Below, in pieces: positions 37,125-47,491 of a stretch of DNA of 64,000 nucleotides (position 1 is the first letter of the stretch; every line of letters starts with the position of its first letter). Source of the DNA: Gnetum montanum (taxonomy: Eukaryota > Streptophyta > Gnetopsida > Gnetales > Gnetaceae); assembly GCA_015680685.1 (NCBI GenBank), contig MNCI01034009.1:1116432-1180431 (forward strand). Direction: 5' to 3'. The notes under the pieces were generated by a model. That model was not told the origin of the DNA, did no database searches, and saw nothing but the letters and a program-made list of their open reading frames with translations. The position numbers and the translations under genes are program-made.

Positions 37125-37142
37125 TCCTTGGCAATGGTGCCA
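37125..37142 (-). other. Primer-binding site of element M, tRNA-Asp type
   Basis: On the minus strand it reads TGGCACCATTGCCAAGGA, one base inside the LTR. Confidence 0.75.
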
Positions 37143-37143
37143 A

Positions 37144-37537
37144 TGATGAGCAGTAAGGTACCCCTATGCCCAACCATATGAATCACAAGCGTTCACGCAT
37201 GATCCAGTTGAACTCTGTGGATGGGACTAGTTGTGGCATCTACATCATTATGTTTTGATCATAGTTCGTTGTCTTTCCACTTAGACTAGTGGTAGCTTTG
37301 TCACATATGGTTTAGTCCAAAGTGAGGCATATGATAATTGATGTTATTTTGGCCTTATGCTACTCCTAATGGTAATAAAGAAATCAATTAATTAAGCTAT
37401 TTAACAATAGAAAGTAAAGTGTAGACTAGCCTACGAGCAATGAGTGTCTATTCCTAGATTACTGTACACATCTTGAACTCACGTATCCACTACTAGGATT
37501 ACCAAGCACTATGATACTGGGCAAACCAAGCAATAAC
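37144..37537 (-). repeat. 5' LTR of element M, truncated
   Basis: It matches the U5/R part of 31041-32060 (TGATGAGCAGTAAGGTACCCC). It is cut at about 37537, where sequence of a C-type ORF3 end begins. Confidence 0.8.
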
Positions 37538-37789
37538 ATACTTCAACGCTAGCAAGCCTCAAAGCCTGGAGAACAAGACAAAGGGAAGGCACCAATGGAG
37601 GAGCCACCGCCACCAAGAACTAAATGAGTTCAAAATTCTTGTAGTTGTAGCGTATTCTGTGTGTTGTGTCTTTATTTTGTTTTCTCCCCACACTGCGGCA
37701 TCATCCCCTATTTCCATCTAATAATCCCATACCTATCCACTATGTAATCACTATAACTTAAGGACAAGTTTTTATTCAGTCGTGGGGGT
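37538..37789 (+). pseudogene. 3' end of ORF3 plus polypurine tract from a second C-type copy
   Basis: ACTTCAACGCTAGCAAGCC through CAGTCGTGGGGGTG matches 45335-45583 at roughly 95% by eye. It precedes the first LTR of C, so internal DNA of another copy lies upstream of the same LTR. Confidence 0.8.
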
Positions 37790-38588
37790 GTGTTCGCCGT
37801 GATATTGCATCTTCACTTGCGATATCACGTACGCGATATCACAGTCCGTCACCATGTCTATAAATAAGAGGCGGCTCTCCCTTGTTTCACATCTTAGAAT
37901 TAGATAGTAGCTAAACTCTGGTAGTTTGATCCCTCCAGAGATAGATTATTTTTTCTGTGTATGCCCGCAGTGTGGTGAATGTAATTGTACGACCTCCTTT
38001 ATTCGAGTGTGACATACTTGGACACGTACATGACTGACAATAAAGATCGAGATTGCTTCATCATTGCAGCATTCACTTTTTTATTTATTTATTTGTTATT
38101 TACTACTTTCCTAATTAGTCTCTCTCACCCTTAAAATCACGTTAGACGTGGAATGAGTACGACTTGATTACGAGCATTTAAGTGTAACTACTTGGTAACC
38201 CAGTGGCGTACCTAGGATCTGCGCTTGGCAATCCTAGTGGTAGTCGTGCATGTAGTCCAAGATGTGTACGAATGATCAAGGAACCGATGCTCATCGCACT
38301 TAGGCTAGATTAGATTCTCTCACCCTCTCTCTCCTAGATTAGTTAATTTAATATTATTTTCCATTTCCTTCAGGAGTAGCATTAGATTAGAAACACATCA
38401 TACACCTCACTCTGGACTAAATCATACGTGACAAATATAATACTAGTCTAGGTGGGAAGATAGCGAACTACGACCTAAGGATAATTGTCTAGGTGCCACA
38501 ACTAGTCCATCTGTGGAATTTGACCGGATCGCACGTGAGAACACTCATATTCATATGGTTGAGTGTAGGGGTACCTCGTCATTCATCA
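37790..38588 (+). repeat. First LTR of element C, start deleted
   Basis: Matches 45584-46424 but lacks about 45 bp at its beginning (the expected TGATGGG start is missing after GTGGGGGTG). TATAAATA lies at 37859-37866. The hairpin arms ACTAC/GTAGT are at 38187-38191 and 38240-38244. It ends TTCATCA. Confidence 0.88.
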
Positions 38589-38589
38589 T

Positions 38590-38607
38590 TGGCATCATTG
38601 CCGAGAA
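38590..38607 (+). other. Primer-binding site of element C, tRNA-Asp type
   Basis: TGGCATCATTGCCGAGAA, one base after the LTR. Confidence 0.75.
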
Positions 38608-38729
38608 TGGTGCTAGTTATCTAGATTAGTTATATCATACAAAGTCGTTGTAAAGGACTTAACAATATATCTCTTAGAAAGAAGTAATTATAAAAAGTCA
38701 CATATAAATTCACACACAACTTCACAAAA

Positions 38730-40708
38730 ATGCCTCTCCTACAAGATTACAATAATGCCACACTTAGTGAGGAAGCTCATTGGAGAACCAACGAACTATA
38801 TGACGATGAAGACTGGAGTACGCAACCCAAAGTGGGGGTTTCTTATAAACATGAACGGAAGCAACGTCATCCCAACACACGAAGGTATAACTTACCAGAT
38901 GACAATGAACCCCCACTAGCCACTACAAGCCTAACGCAAATACAAGAGGCTGTTCAAATCTCACGTAGGCATCGTAAAGAGAGCCGTCTACCCAAGCTTG
39001 ATTTAAACAACTTTCCTAAATTTTCAGGAGGCTATGACTTAGATCCGCATCAACATTTACAAGCCTTCTATGATGCCTACACATGGAATAACATTGATAA
39101 CGGGTGGAAAAAACTTAAGCTCTTCCCTATGACACTTGTTGACCAAGCAAAAGTATGGTATAGATCGTTAAAACCAAACTCAATACGACACTGGTCAACA
39201 ATGGTAAAGGTCTTTAACGAAAAATATCAAACCTACGCAAGAGTTTCAGCCTTGAGGAAACAAATCCAAGGATGGAAACAAGTATAACATGAACCCTTGG
39301 ACATGGCCTTAGAAAGATATTATGCACTATTAAACAACTATCCAGGCCATGGGTTTTCCGAGGAAAGGCTAATGTACCATATCATTGATGGGCTACGTAA
39401 TGAAACAAGAGAAACCCTAGGGATGTATGCCCAAGGTCAACTATACGAACTATGAACCCATCAAATCCAAGAGCTTATTAAGTGGGTAGCAAAAGAAGAA
39501 GGAGAATTGGTCAGATGGGAGAGTGTTGAAAAACATCAATGGGACCAAAATCTTAACTTAACAGAGGTCCATGATCATAAAAAGGAGAAATCAACCAATC
39601 ATAAGGAGAAAGAATCATCTTTGCCAATACAACAAACATTAGAAGAAGTCGTGACAAAGATCAATAAGATGTTGGAATGGATGTATCAAAAGTGTGGAGA
39701 ATTTATCAACATTATTGGAGATAGAGTTTTGACAACCCAAGAAGCAAGAAAAAAAATAGACAATCCGAAAGAAGGGATCAAGAAAAGAAGAGCTCAACTA
39801 CCAATCATACATATGAATGCAACATATGCCTATACGATCACCCCAAGGGCCAATGCCCAATATTGTTACATTTATATGAGCATTGGGGAAACACGTTACA
39901 TCTAGAGTTCGTACAAAGATACTGTGTTTGATCACAGTGGCAACAATCCTAGTCGTGGGGGAGACCACTACTAAACTAGAGGCACCCTTTATATCATCTG
40001 AATCTGAACACATATCTTGTTCAACATCCTATTTCTCCAACTGGGCCAACATACTCTATCTCATCACAGTACCATTCTCCTCAATACTATCAACCCATGC
40101 CTCTAACACAACCACCACCTCGTGCACTTTATACTCCTCCTAACTTTTAACATTCTCATCCTTTCCCTCCTACAGGACCACCAACTATTTCTAAGGTGTT
40201 TGCACCACCGCAAAAACCCATGAACGACACTTGTGCTGCTACTACTAACAGCAATGAAAAGCCTCCTCAACATCAAAAGCGTCCTTTCTTTAAACACGGC
40301 CATAAGAAGGGACAACACAATTCCAAGGCCACTGCATCCTCCAACTCAGCACAAGCCCCACACTACGGTGCATCCTTATCTTCAAACGTAGCTCCTCATG
40401 TTACTTCATCAAGGCCACCAACTCACACTCCAACAACAATCCGTCCCAATGAACACAACCATGGAGAGTGACAACCTAATCCTTGCATACCATCTAATGG
40501 TCCCAAATATCATAGTGGGTCAACTCGTTATCCAGGAACTACATCGTATAAATTTCCCCACTATGCCCACTACAATCAAGTGTGTAAACCCCAATGGGAT
40601 AAGTATGGACTAGTTCCAATACTTTCAACATGCAAGGATCCTCATCCTTCATTTATTAATCCTTGTCGTACTCAACCAATTAGTTATGGGGGATACCTCC
40701 CATTCTAA
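38730..40708 (+). pseudogene. gag of element C
   Basis: ATG 38730 (MPLLQDYN) to TAA 40706. The frame is open to about 39790 apart from stops at 39286 and after LYEL, then one frameshift leads to the second frame that carries the knuckle and the proline-rich tail. Core: KLDLNNFPKFSGGYDLDPHQ, LQAFYDAYTWNNID, LFPMTLVDQAKVWYRSLK, FNEKYQTYARVSALRKQ. Knuckle C-NI-C-LYD-H-PKGQ-C at 39818-39856. The tail is Pro/Gln/Tyr-rich and ends YGGYLPF. D has the same protein in one frame, so this copy acquired its own shift. Confidence 0.78.
39950..39964 (+). other. Polypurine-like tract inside gag of C
   Basis: TAGTCGTGGGGGAGA, close to the tract at 45570-45583. A similar TTAGTTATGGGGGAT lies at the gag end (40680-40694). 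Confidence 0.55.
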
Positions 40709-41701
40709 TAACAAGCAGGATTAATAACCACTTTTTATTTTTCTTTGATTTTTCAATTTTTTTTCTAGTTTTTCATTTTTCAACCTTTTGTTTTATCTTT
40801 TTATCTTTTTGTGTTTTTGTCTTTTTACATTTTTGTAAGTAATCTCATCTACAAATAAAACACTCATGTGGGTTGTTGGTTGAGGTGTGTTCTATGTTAT
40901 TAAGTCTTGAGTGATCAATTATTTGGAACAGTGAGCCCATTGCACCCACTCATCCACTCTACAAATAAGAGGTTCTGTTCGAGGGTACAGTGATATTCTT
41001 GAAAAACTTAAAAACTTAAAATTAATTTTGTGTTCATTGTACCTAGAATGAAGAAGGATGGACCAAGAGGGAATGATTAGGGTGTGACACCAAGGGAACT
41101 TGTGGATTCTCTTTGGTGATGTCTGTGAGGGTTATCATGCAATCTGGTTGTACTAAGATCCTTGTAGATCTAATGAAAAATGGGAATAAGAGTAATCAAA
41201 CAGGCACGCAAAAATCCAAAGCTGTTCTAGGGGGGTCCCACTGGAAAGACATGCATCCATGCCTGAAGGTTGGCAGCTTCTCTGGATTCAGTATTCAAAG
41301 AAAAAAAGAGAGAAAAGAACACAAAACAGAAAAAAAAAAGTGCCACAAAACAAAAATCACTCCTCCCTTGAACAAAACATCAAGTGATCGTACGCCTTGT
41401 TGTTATGGTACTCTCATAGTTGCTCATCATGGGATGAAACAATGCGATGTCACTGCTTAGAGGAATGGACTTGGTCCTGATCTTGGAATGACAGGTTAAT
41501 GCCACATTAATCATGCTTTGCACGCAAGATTCACTGTGCCCTAGGTCAGTTACCTCATGTCCCAATCTCTACGATCTCTCATCTCACTATTCGTGTACTT
41601 GTAGCTCGTGTCCTATGTAGCATAAAATTTTCATCTCATTCTGGTGATATTTACATGTGTGTGTTTTGTGGAGTTAGTGCGAATTACATTTAACTCTTCT
41701 A

Positions 41702-41783
41702 GTGCCCACGGACACTTTAAGTGTGGTTACACAAGGGCATTATAGGTTGAAACCTGCTTTGGGGAGGACCCACTTGTGTAATC
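41702..41783 (+). other. Conserved three-way-junction motif, copy in C
   Basis: Outer stem GGTTACACAAG (41725-41735) with CTTGTGTAATC (41773-41783), 11 pairs. Hairpin 1 AGGTT-GA-AACCT (41744-41755). Hairpin 2 TGGG-GAGGA-CCCA (41760-41772). Upstream hairpin GTGCCC-AC-GGACAC (41702-41715) has one mismatch. Confidence 0.65.
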
Positions 41784-42329
41784 TTCACCTATGACATAGC
41801 TCACACACACCATTTCTTACCCTCAACATAATTTTCATAACATTCTTTCCCTACTATTACCCCTCTGAATTTCAACATTCCTATGTACCATTACATACCC
41901 TTTTTCTTACCACCCAAGGTTTTATTGGTAAAATCCACATCATCATCATTAATTGTGCCTTTGGACGTAATGTAATTGCCCTAGAACCCTTGCTAATAGC
42001 CAATGTCCTCAATTTACAATGTTTATTTCAAGAAAATCCCTTCAAAATTTGGTCTTTTGGTTGTGCCTCACATCACTAGGGACAAGATATTGCGTCCCAT
42101 GTGATATCGCATACACGATGTATCGTACGTGATATTGCGTCCCCACTGCTTATAAATAGGTCACCTCCTGCAACACTTAGCATCATTTTTTCATTCACAT
42201 GGGGGGAGTTTTTGAAATTTTTCTCTGCAACTTGCAATTGAGTGACCCTTGCTTTTCTCACTATATCTCGCTTGCTGGTACTCCGATTTCTATTCCGTTT
42301 GAACCTACTTGAACCCATAGTGTTCAGCT

Positions 42330-42344
42330 TAGTCGTGGGGGAGG
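42330..42344 (+). other. Polypurine-like tract before ORF3 of C
   Basis: TAGTCGTGGGGGAGG, 287 bp before the ORF3 ATG. The same site exists in B and D. Confidence 0.6.
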
Positions 42345-42630
42345 GACACTTGTCGAAAAGTGCCTAAATTTTTTGAAATTTATCATCGCCCAAAGGACAT
42401 CAATTAGGGTAATTAACTCTAACACTTAGAATAATTGTGCCTAAAAATCATTTAACCCTTAAGTATACCAGGAGACTAAAATGGAAACCACCTAAGTCAC
42501 AGGACTCATTATTACAAACTTTCAGGCACTATCACACGTGATAACATAAGATCATTAATTAAGGCAAGCAGTAAGATATAACTTAACTTCAAAAAACAAC
42601 CTTACTAACGCTTGGCCCATGTGATCGCAG

Positions 42631-45420
42631 ATGGCCCCAAAACATGGACAACAAGAGGGTCCTACTCAAGGTGGAAGCAAACGAGCTCAGAGAGGTGGAA
42701 GACAAGGTCTTGCCGGACAACATGCAGAACAGGAGAAACAATCATTCAACATTCATCAAGATGAACCTCCTACCAGATGATCCGAGCAGGCAAAAGGAGG
42801 AGCTGCTGCAGTGCCTAAACCAGGACAACAACTCACGTTGCCCCAAGATTGTGTTCAGGTTATTCATGAGAAGTCCACATTCACTGCAATGATTGTGGAG
42901 TTGAATTTTAAATCATTTGCAGAGTTCACTCTTGAGGTCGTTAGGGATCACCTCAAAGGATCACCCTTATGGCCTATCCTCTTTGAAAGTGGTGCCTAGT
43001 ACCTAGGAGAGATGTACCAATTTTAGCACAATAAGGAGTAAGGCACCACTGTGAATATTTGTGGTGTGATAGTTGACTTCTCTGCGTAGGCCATTTCAGA
43101 AGTGTTAAACCTTTCGAATACAAGGCCCCAGGTTGCTCGGTTATCCACCCGTTCAGACCCTGATGTGCGAAAGGATTGGTTGGAGAAGGCTTATGGCAGA
43201 GATAAAGCATTTGGTGAATTGAAAATGGAAGAAAGGGTTTACTTCAAAATTGGAACATATCACCTTTTCCCCACAACGGGCCTAAAAAGAATATCAATGT
43301 ATGCAGCTAGAGGATGTGTAGTGTTGATGGGAAAGGTTAACACTAACCTACCCCATCTATATTTGACAAAGATCCTGAGGCGGTTCGAGGAATGAAAGAT
43401 AGGGAAGATGGCGCTACCTTTCCCCTGTCTTATCAAGAAGCTTTGCCGATGTGCTGGTATTTGGGGATACACCAATGACATCCTTCGAAAGGCCCAGACT
43501 GCTTCATATGCTGAATTGCTAAAGGCGCCAGCTCCAAGGAAAAGTACTAGCGAAGAGTAGAGACCAGAACAAGAAGAAGAATAGATGGCTGAGCCAACTG
43601 CAACTCAACTTGTAGGACCCAGTCAACCTCCAGCCACAGGTCCCAACCAACAACAAGAAGTAGGGCCAAGCACAGGTCAGGATCAGCCACCATTGCCGCT
43701 AAACTACAGGCCGTCGATGAGCCATCTGAGGGCCATTGCTGAGATGGTCAGTTGGGGAAGTCGTGATGATGCAAACCTCTTCCGCGTCATCGATGATGCC
43801 AGACAGCCTACTGTTTCGTTGGATCGCACAAGGGGTGAAGTCTCCATTCACACAGGAGGAGGGGAAAGTAGATGGTCACAACAGATCTCAGGAAACACGA
43901 CATCTTTCCAAGTGCAGTTAGAGACTGGTGAAGGGGCCACTGTGGTGGTCATGCAACACAAAAATGTCACGGGAGCTATAGAAGTGGTCACTAACCACAT
44001 CAAAGAATCCTTCAATGTACCTTTTGTGCCACCAACAGATCTCTTAGGAGCACGAGATGCTCAAACTTTGGCCGGAACCTCAATGACTCCTACAGAACAT
44101 GAGGATGCGCTTGATAGATTGCTTCAAATAGGGCAAGTAATGATGTCCCTGTTTGACATCCCTTAGGATGTAACAGTAATTCAATTAGACCTCATTTCCA
44201 CCAAGGGGAAGTTGGTCTTATCCGAAGTAAGGGTCAAGGATGCTGAAGCTAAAGTGCAGAAATTACAAGAGCAGCTCGTGGCCTTACAAGTAGCACAACG
44301 AGACCCTCTGCAATTTGTTCCCGCGAACCAGCTAGAAAATTTTAGAACGGAGCAGCTAATAGAATTAATTGCAAAGAATAAGAAGGTGGTGGATGAAAAG
44401 GAGAAGGTTGTTTGTGATGCCTCTGTAGCACAAGCGCAAACCCATGTGCATCTTAAGGCACTCAAGGCCTTACAAGAAGAAAATAAGCAGTTGGTTGTAG
44501 ACAATCTTCGGTTGACCACTATAGAAAAGCAAAAGAATGTTCTCAATGAACACTTTCATCAATTACGAGAACAATTCATTCGATTCAACCAAGACGTGAG
44601 CCGTTTAGCCAAAGAAAATCGAACCCTCTCGATGGAGGAGGTACGCTCCATTCGTCAAAAGTTGGCGATTGAGATAAGCGCGTGGCAGAATAAGGCTAAA
44701 CGACATGAAAAGATGAAGGAGCACTTCCGTGATCAGGTGGGGATGTATAAACAGATCCTTGAAAAGGAGATCCATATGGCAAAGGCCCAAATCAACACTA
44801 TCAGTGCTCAACACATTGATTGGCGGGCCATATTGGACACATATGCCTTTGCCCACCAAGCGGAAGTTAAGAACCGGGACCTACAGATTCAGGACTTGAC
44901 AGAATACATGGAGTCGGCAAATCTCAGATATGCCAACCTTGCCATGTTAACAGCAAGGCACCTGAGGTCAGAGCTCGAGCAACAGGTAGCAACCACCCAT
45001 ATCAAATACAAAGTAGAATTTGTAGAATGCAAGAAGCTGTTGGAAAAATTGGATGTTGCAAATTCTGAACTTGAGGTGATAAAAGCCAGCTACCAGGGAC
45101 AGAAGGATGTTGCAACTGACTTGGCTCAACGGCTTACGGTCCTTCACAAATACAAGAACAAAGGCAGAGCCTATGAGGAGGAACGACAGGTGTTTGCGGC
45201 TTAGTACGTCAAGGCCAACCAAATGTTCCCACAACTACCCTATCCGTGGAAGGTGCCAACTCCGTCAAACATTGAAACATTAGCATGGACGACACAAGAC
45301 CCTTGGACTGAAGAGGAGAAGCTCCAGGCCATACTTCAACGCCAGCAAGCCTCAAAGCTTGGAGCACAAGACAAAGGGAAGGCACCAATGGAGGAGCCAC
45401 CGCCACCAGGAACTACATGA
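42631..45420 (+). pseudogene. ORF3 of C: plant-transposon domain plus long coiled coil
   Basis: A single 929-codon frame from ATG 42631, directly after GTGATCGCAG, to TGA 45418. The frame never shifts but holds about ten stops, nearly all TAG. The N-terminus is basic and Gly/Gln-rich. The globular part shows FAEFTLEVVRDHLKGSPLWP, FKIGTYHLFP and KMALPFPCLIKKLCRCAG, the PF20167-like signature. From about residue 520 to 850 a 330-residue open stretch (44212-45204) is coiled coil, with RLAKENRTLSMEEVR and YMESANLRYANLAMLTA, nearly the same as in B. There is no membrane segment. Function is unknown; a structural or RNA/protein-binding role is plausible. Confidence 0.78.
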
Positions 45421-45569
45421 GTTCCAAATTCTTGTAGTTGTAGCGTATTTTATGTGTTGTGTCTTTATTTTGTTTTCTCCCCACACTGTGGCATCATCCC
45501 CTATTTCCATCTAATAATCCCATACCTATCCACTATGTAATCACTATAACTTGAGGATGAGTTTTTATT

Positions 45570-45583
45570 CAGTCGTGGGGGTA
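45570..45583 (+). other. Polypurine tract of C
   Basis: CAGTCGTGGGGGTA abuts the LTR and follows GAGGATGAGTTTTTATT. Confidence 0.82.
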
Positions 45584-46424
45584 TGATGGGATGCAATATT
45601 GCATAGGCCATGATATCGCGTCCGTCGCGATATCGCATCTTTCCCTGCGATATCGTGTACACAATATCGCAGTCCGTCACCATGTCTATAAATAAGAGGT
45701 AGCTCTCCCTTGTTTCACATCTTAGAATTAGACAATAGCTAAACTTTGGTAGTTTGATCCCTCCAGAGATAGATTATTTTTTCCGTGTATGCCCGTAGTG
45801 TGGTGAATGTAATTGTACAGCATCCTTTATTCAAGTGTGACGTACTTGGACACGCACATGACCGACAATAAAGATCGAGATTACTTCATCATTGCAGCAT
45901 TCACTTTGTTATTTATTTATTTATTTATTTGTTATTTACTGCTTTCCTAATTAGTCTCTCTCACCCTTAAACTCACGTTAGACACAGAATGAGTATGACT
46001 TGATTACGAGCATTTAAGTGTGACTACTTGGTAACCCAGTGGCGTACCTAGGATCTGCGCTTGGTAATCCCAGGGGTAGTTGTGCATGAAGTCCAAGATG
46101 TGTACGGATGATCAAGGAACGGATGCTCATCGCACTTAGGCTAGATTAGATTCTCTCACCCTCTCTCTCCTAGATTAGTTAATTTAATATTATTTTCCAT
46201 TGCCTTCAGGAGTAGTGTTAGATTAGGAACACATCATACTCCTCACTTTGGACTAAACCATACGTGACAAATATAATACTAGTCTAGGTGGGAAGACAGC
46301 GAACTGCGACCTAAGGATAACTGTCTAAGTGCCACAACTAGTCCGTCTACGGAGTTCTACTGGATCACGCATGAGAACGCTCATATTCGTATGGTTGAGT
46401 GTAGGGGTACCTCGCCACTCATCA
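45584..46424 (+). repeat. 3' LTR of element C
   Basis: 841 bp from TGATGGG to CTCATCA. U3 has GATATC at 45612-45617, 45629-45634 and 45649-45654 plus AATATC at 45663-45668, the middle one within a perfect GCGATATCGC palindrome. TATAAATA is at 45687-45694 and AATAAA at 45867-45872. The hairpin arms ACTAC/GTAGT are at 46023-46027 and 46076-46080. Confidence 0.92.
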
Positions 46425-46551
46425 ACAGCGAACTACAATCAACATATAACTATCTAGGTGCCACAACTAGTTTGTTCATGGAGTTCGACTGGATCATGCA
46501 TACACGCTCGTATTTGTATGGTTGAGCGTTGGGGTACCTTGCCGCTCATCA
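46425..46551 (+). repeat. Isolated LTR-end fragment
   Basis: 127 bp matching the last part of the gypsy LTRs (CTAGGTGCCACAACTAG ... CTTGCCGCTCATCA), placed directly after the C LTR and in the same direction. It is more diverged than C, so it belongs to an older insertion. Confidence 0.75.
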
Positions 46552-47457
46552 CACAGCAAAGTGATGATTTAAAAATACAAAAGAAAATAAATTGTACACT
46601 TGCCCAAGGGAGGAGGAGAAGCTTTGACATTAAAGAAAATTCAAAAACCAAAGATATTTTTGAGCTTTCCTCCTTGGTATTTATAGTTTTCAAGATTGTA
46701 ATGAAAGTGTTACATTATTTTGTGGGTTAGTTTTGGGAGGTGGGGTAGACATTGGGGGTGTTGTTGGAATTCCAAAATAAGTATAATATAAGTACACCCT
46801 AAGATATATGGTCTAATTAGAACTTTATAATTCAAATCAAGCACCAGAATCAAAAGTCTTAAAACTAGGCTAACACCTCATTGCTAAGAGCCTTTTAGTT
46901 AAAATAAGATCTTCTATTAAAATATTCCATGATTGAAGCCATAGTTTTCCTTGATGCAACTATCTATTTTCTTATGTAGCATTCATTATCTTCTTAACAT
47001 AATTGACTTCATCCATGTGACTTAAGTTCTGAGTATAAGTAATAAAATTTGATTTCATGTATTAAGTTTAGTAAAATCAAGGAAAGCATATCTTAACTAG
47101 GAAGATTGCTTTAAAAAAAATGTTTAGGAAGTTACTTCATTGTCTTGAAAGAGGTTACCAATTCAGGTTACAATTATTTCATTATTTTACAAGATGTTGT
47201 CAATTGGAGTTATAAACCCCACTTTCCCTTTTCCCCATATCCCCTACTATATGCAACTAAGTTGTTAATTTTTGGTGGTGTTTGAAGTATTTTAAGTGGA
47301 GGAAGGAGGATTGTTGAAACTGAAATTTTTTTATTTAAACAATATCTGCAAGACATATAGTCAAATTAAAGCTAAGTTACAATTATTTCTTTATTGAGAA
47401 AGGTTGGTAGATCAATTTACTAAGAGAAGAGGTGCAAACAAAGTGTTGAGAATGAAA

Positions 47458-47491
<34 letters not shown>

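Larger units (their letters stand above)
31041..37537 (-). mobile_element. Element M: pol-deleted Athila-like element
   Basis: On the minus strand: truncated 5' LTR (37537-37144), primer site, gag, pre-RT remnant, long non-coding region, polypurine tract, 3' LTR (32060-31041). RT, RNase H, integrase and most or all of ORF3 are missing. It inserted in the 3' LTR of O; the five bases before it are GTGAT. The other end was replaced by a C-type fragment, so the duplication cannot be confirmed. Confidence 0.8.
40709..42630 (+). other. Non-coding spacer between gag and ORF3 in C
   Basis: It starts with a T-rich run (40730-40840) like that following pol in A and B. It contains GTGAGCCCATTGCACCCACTC (40931), the three-way-junction motif (41702-41783) and a polypurine-like tract (42330-42344). 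It also has GATATCGC-type repeats near 42085-42150, like the LTR U3. There is no pol remnant and no convincing ORF. Confidence 0.6.
37538..46424 (+). mobile_element. Element C: gag + ORF3 gypsy element without pol, in tandem arrangement
   Basis: Order: partial internal end, LTR, primer site, gag, spacer, ORF3, polypurine tract, LTR. There is no trace of RT, RNase H or integrase; gag is followed by the T-rich post-pol spacer. The two LTRs are very similar, so it is fairly young. Element D has the same gag-ORF3 layout, so the pol loss is a family trait. It presumably needs enzymes from B-like elements. Confidence 0.85.

Noticed and set aside
41702-41783. Hammerhead ribozyme or tRNA-like RNA in the conserved motif
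   Set aside because: It lacks the hammerhead CTGATGA..GAAA core and has no tRNA arms or CCA. The TGATGAG at LTR ends is just the end sequence of the LTR.
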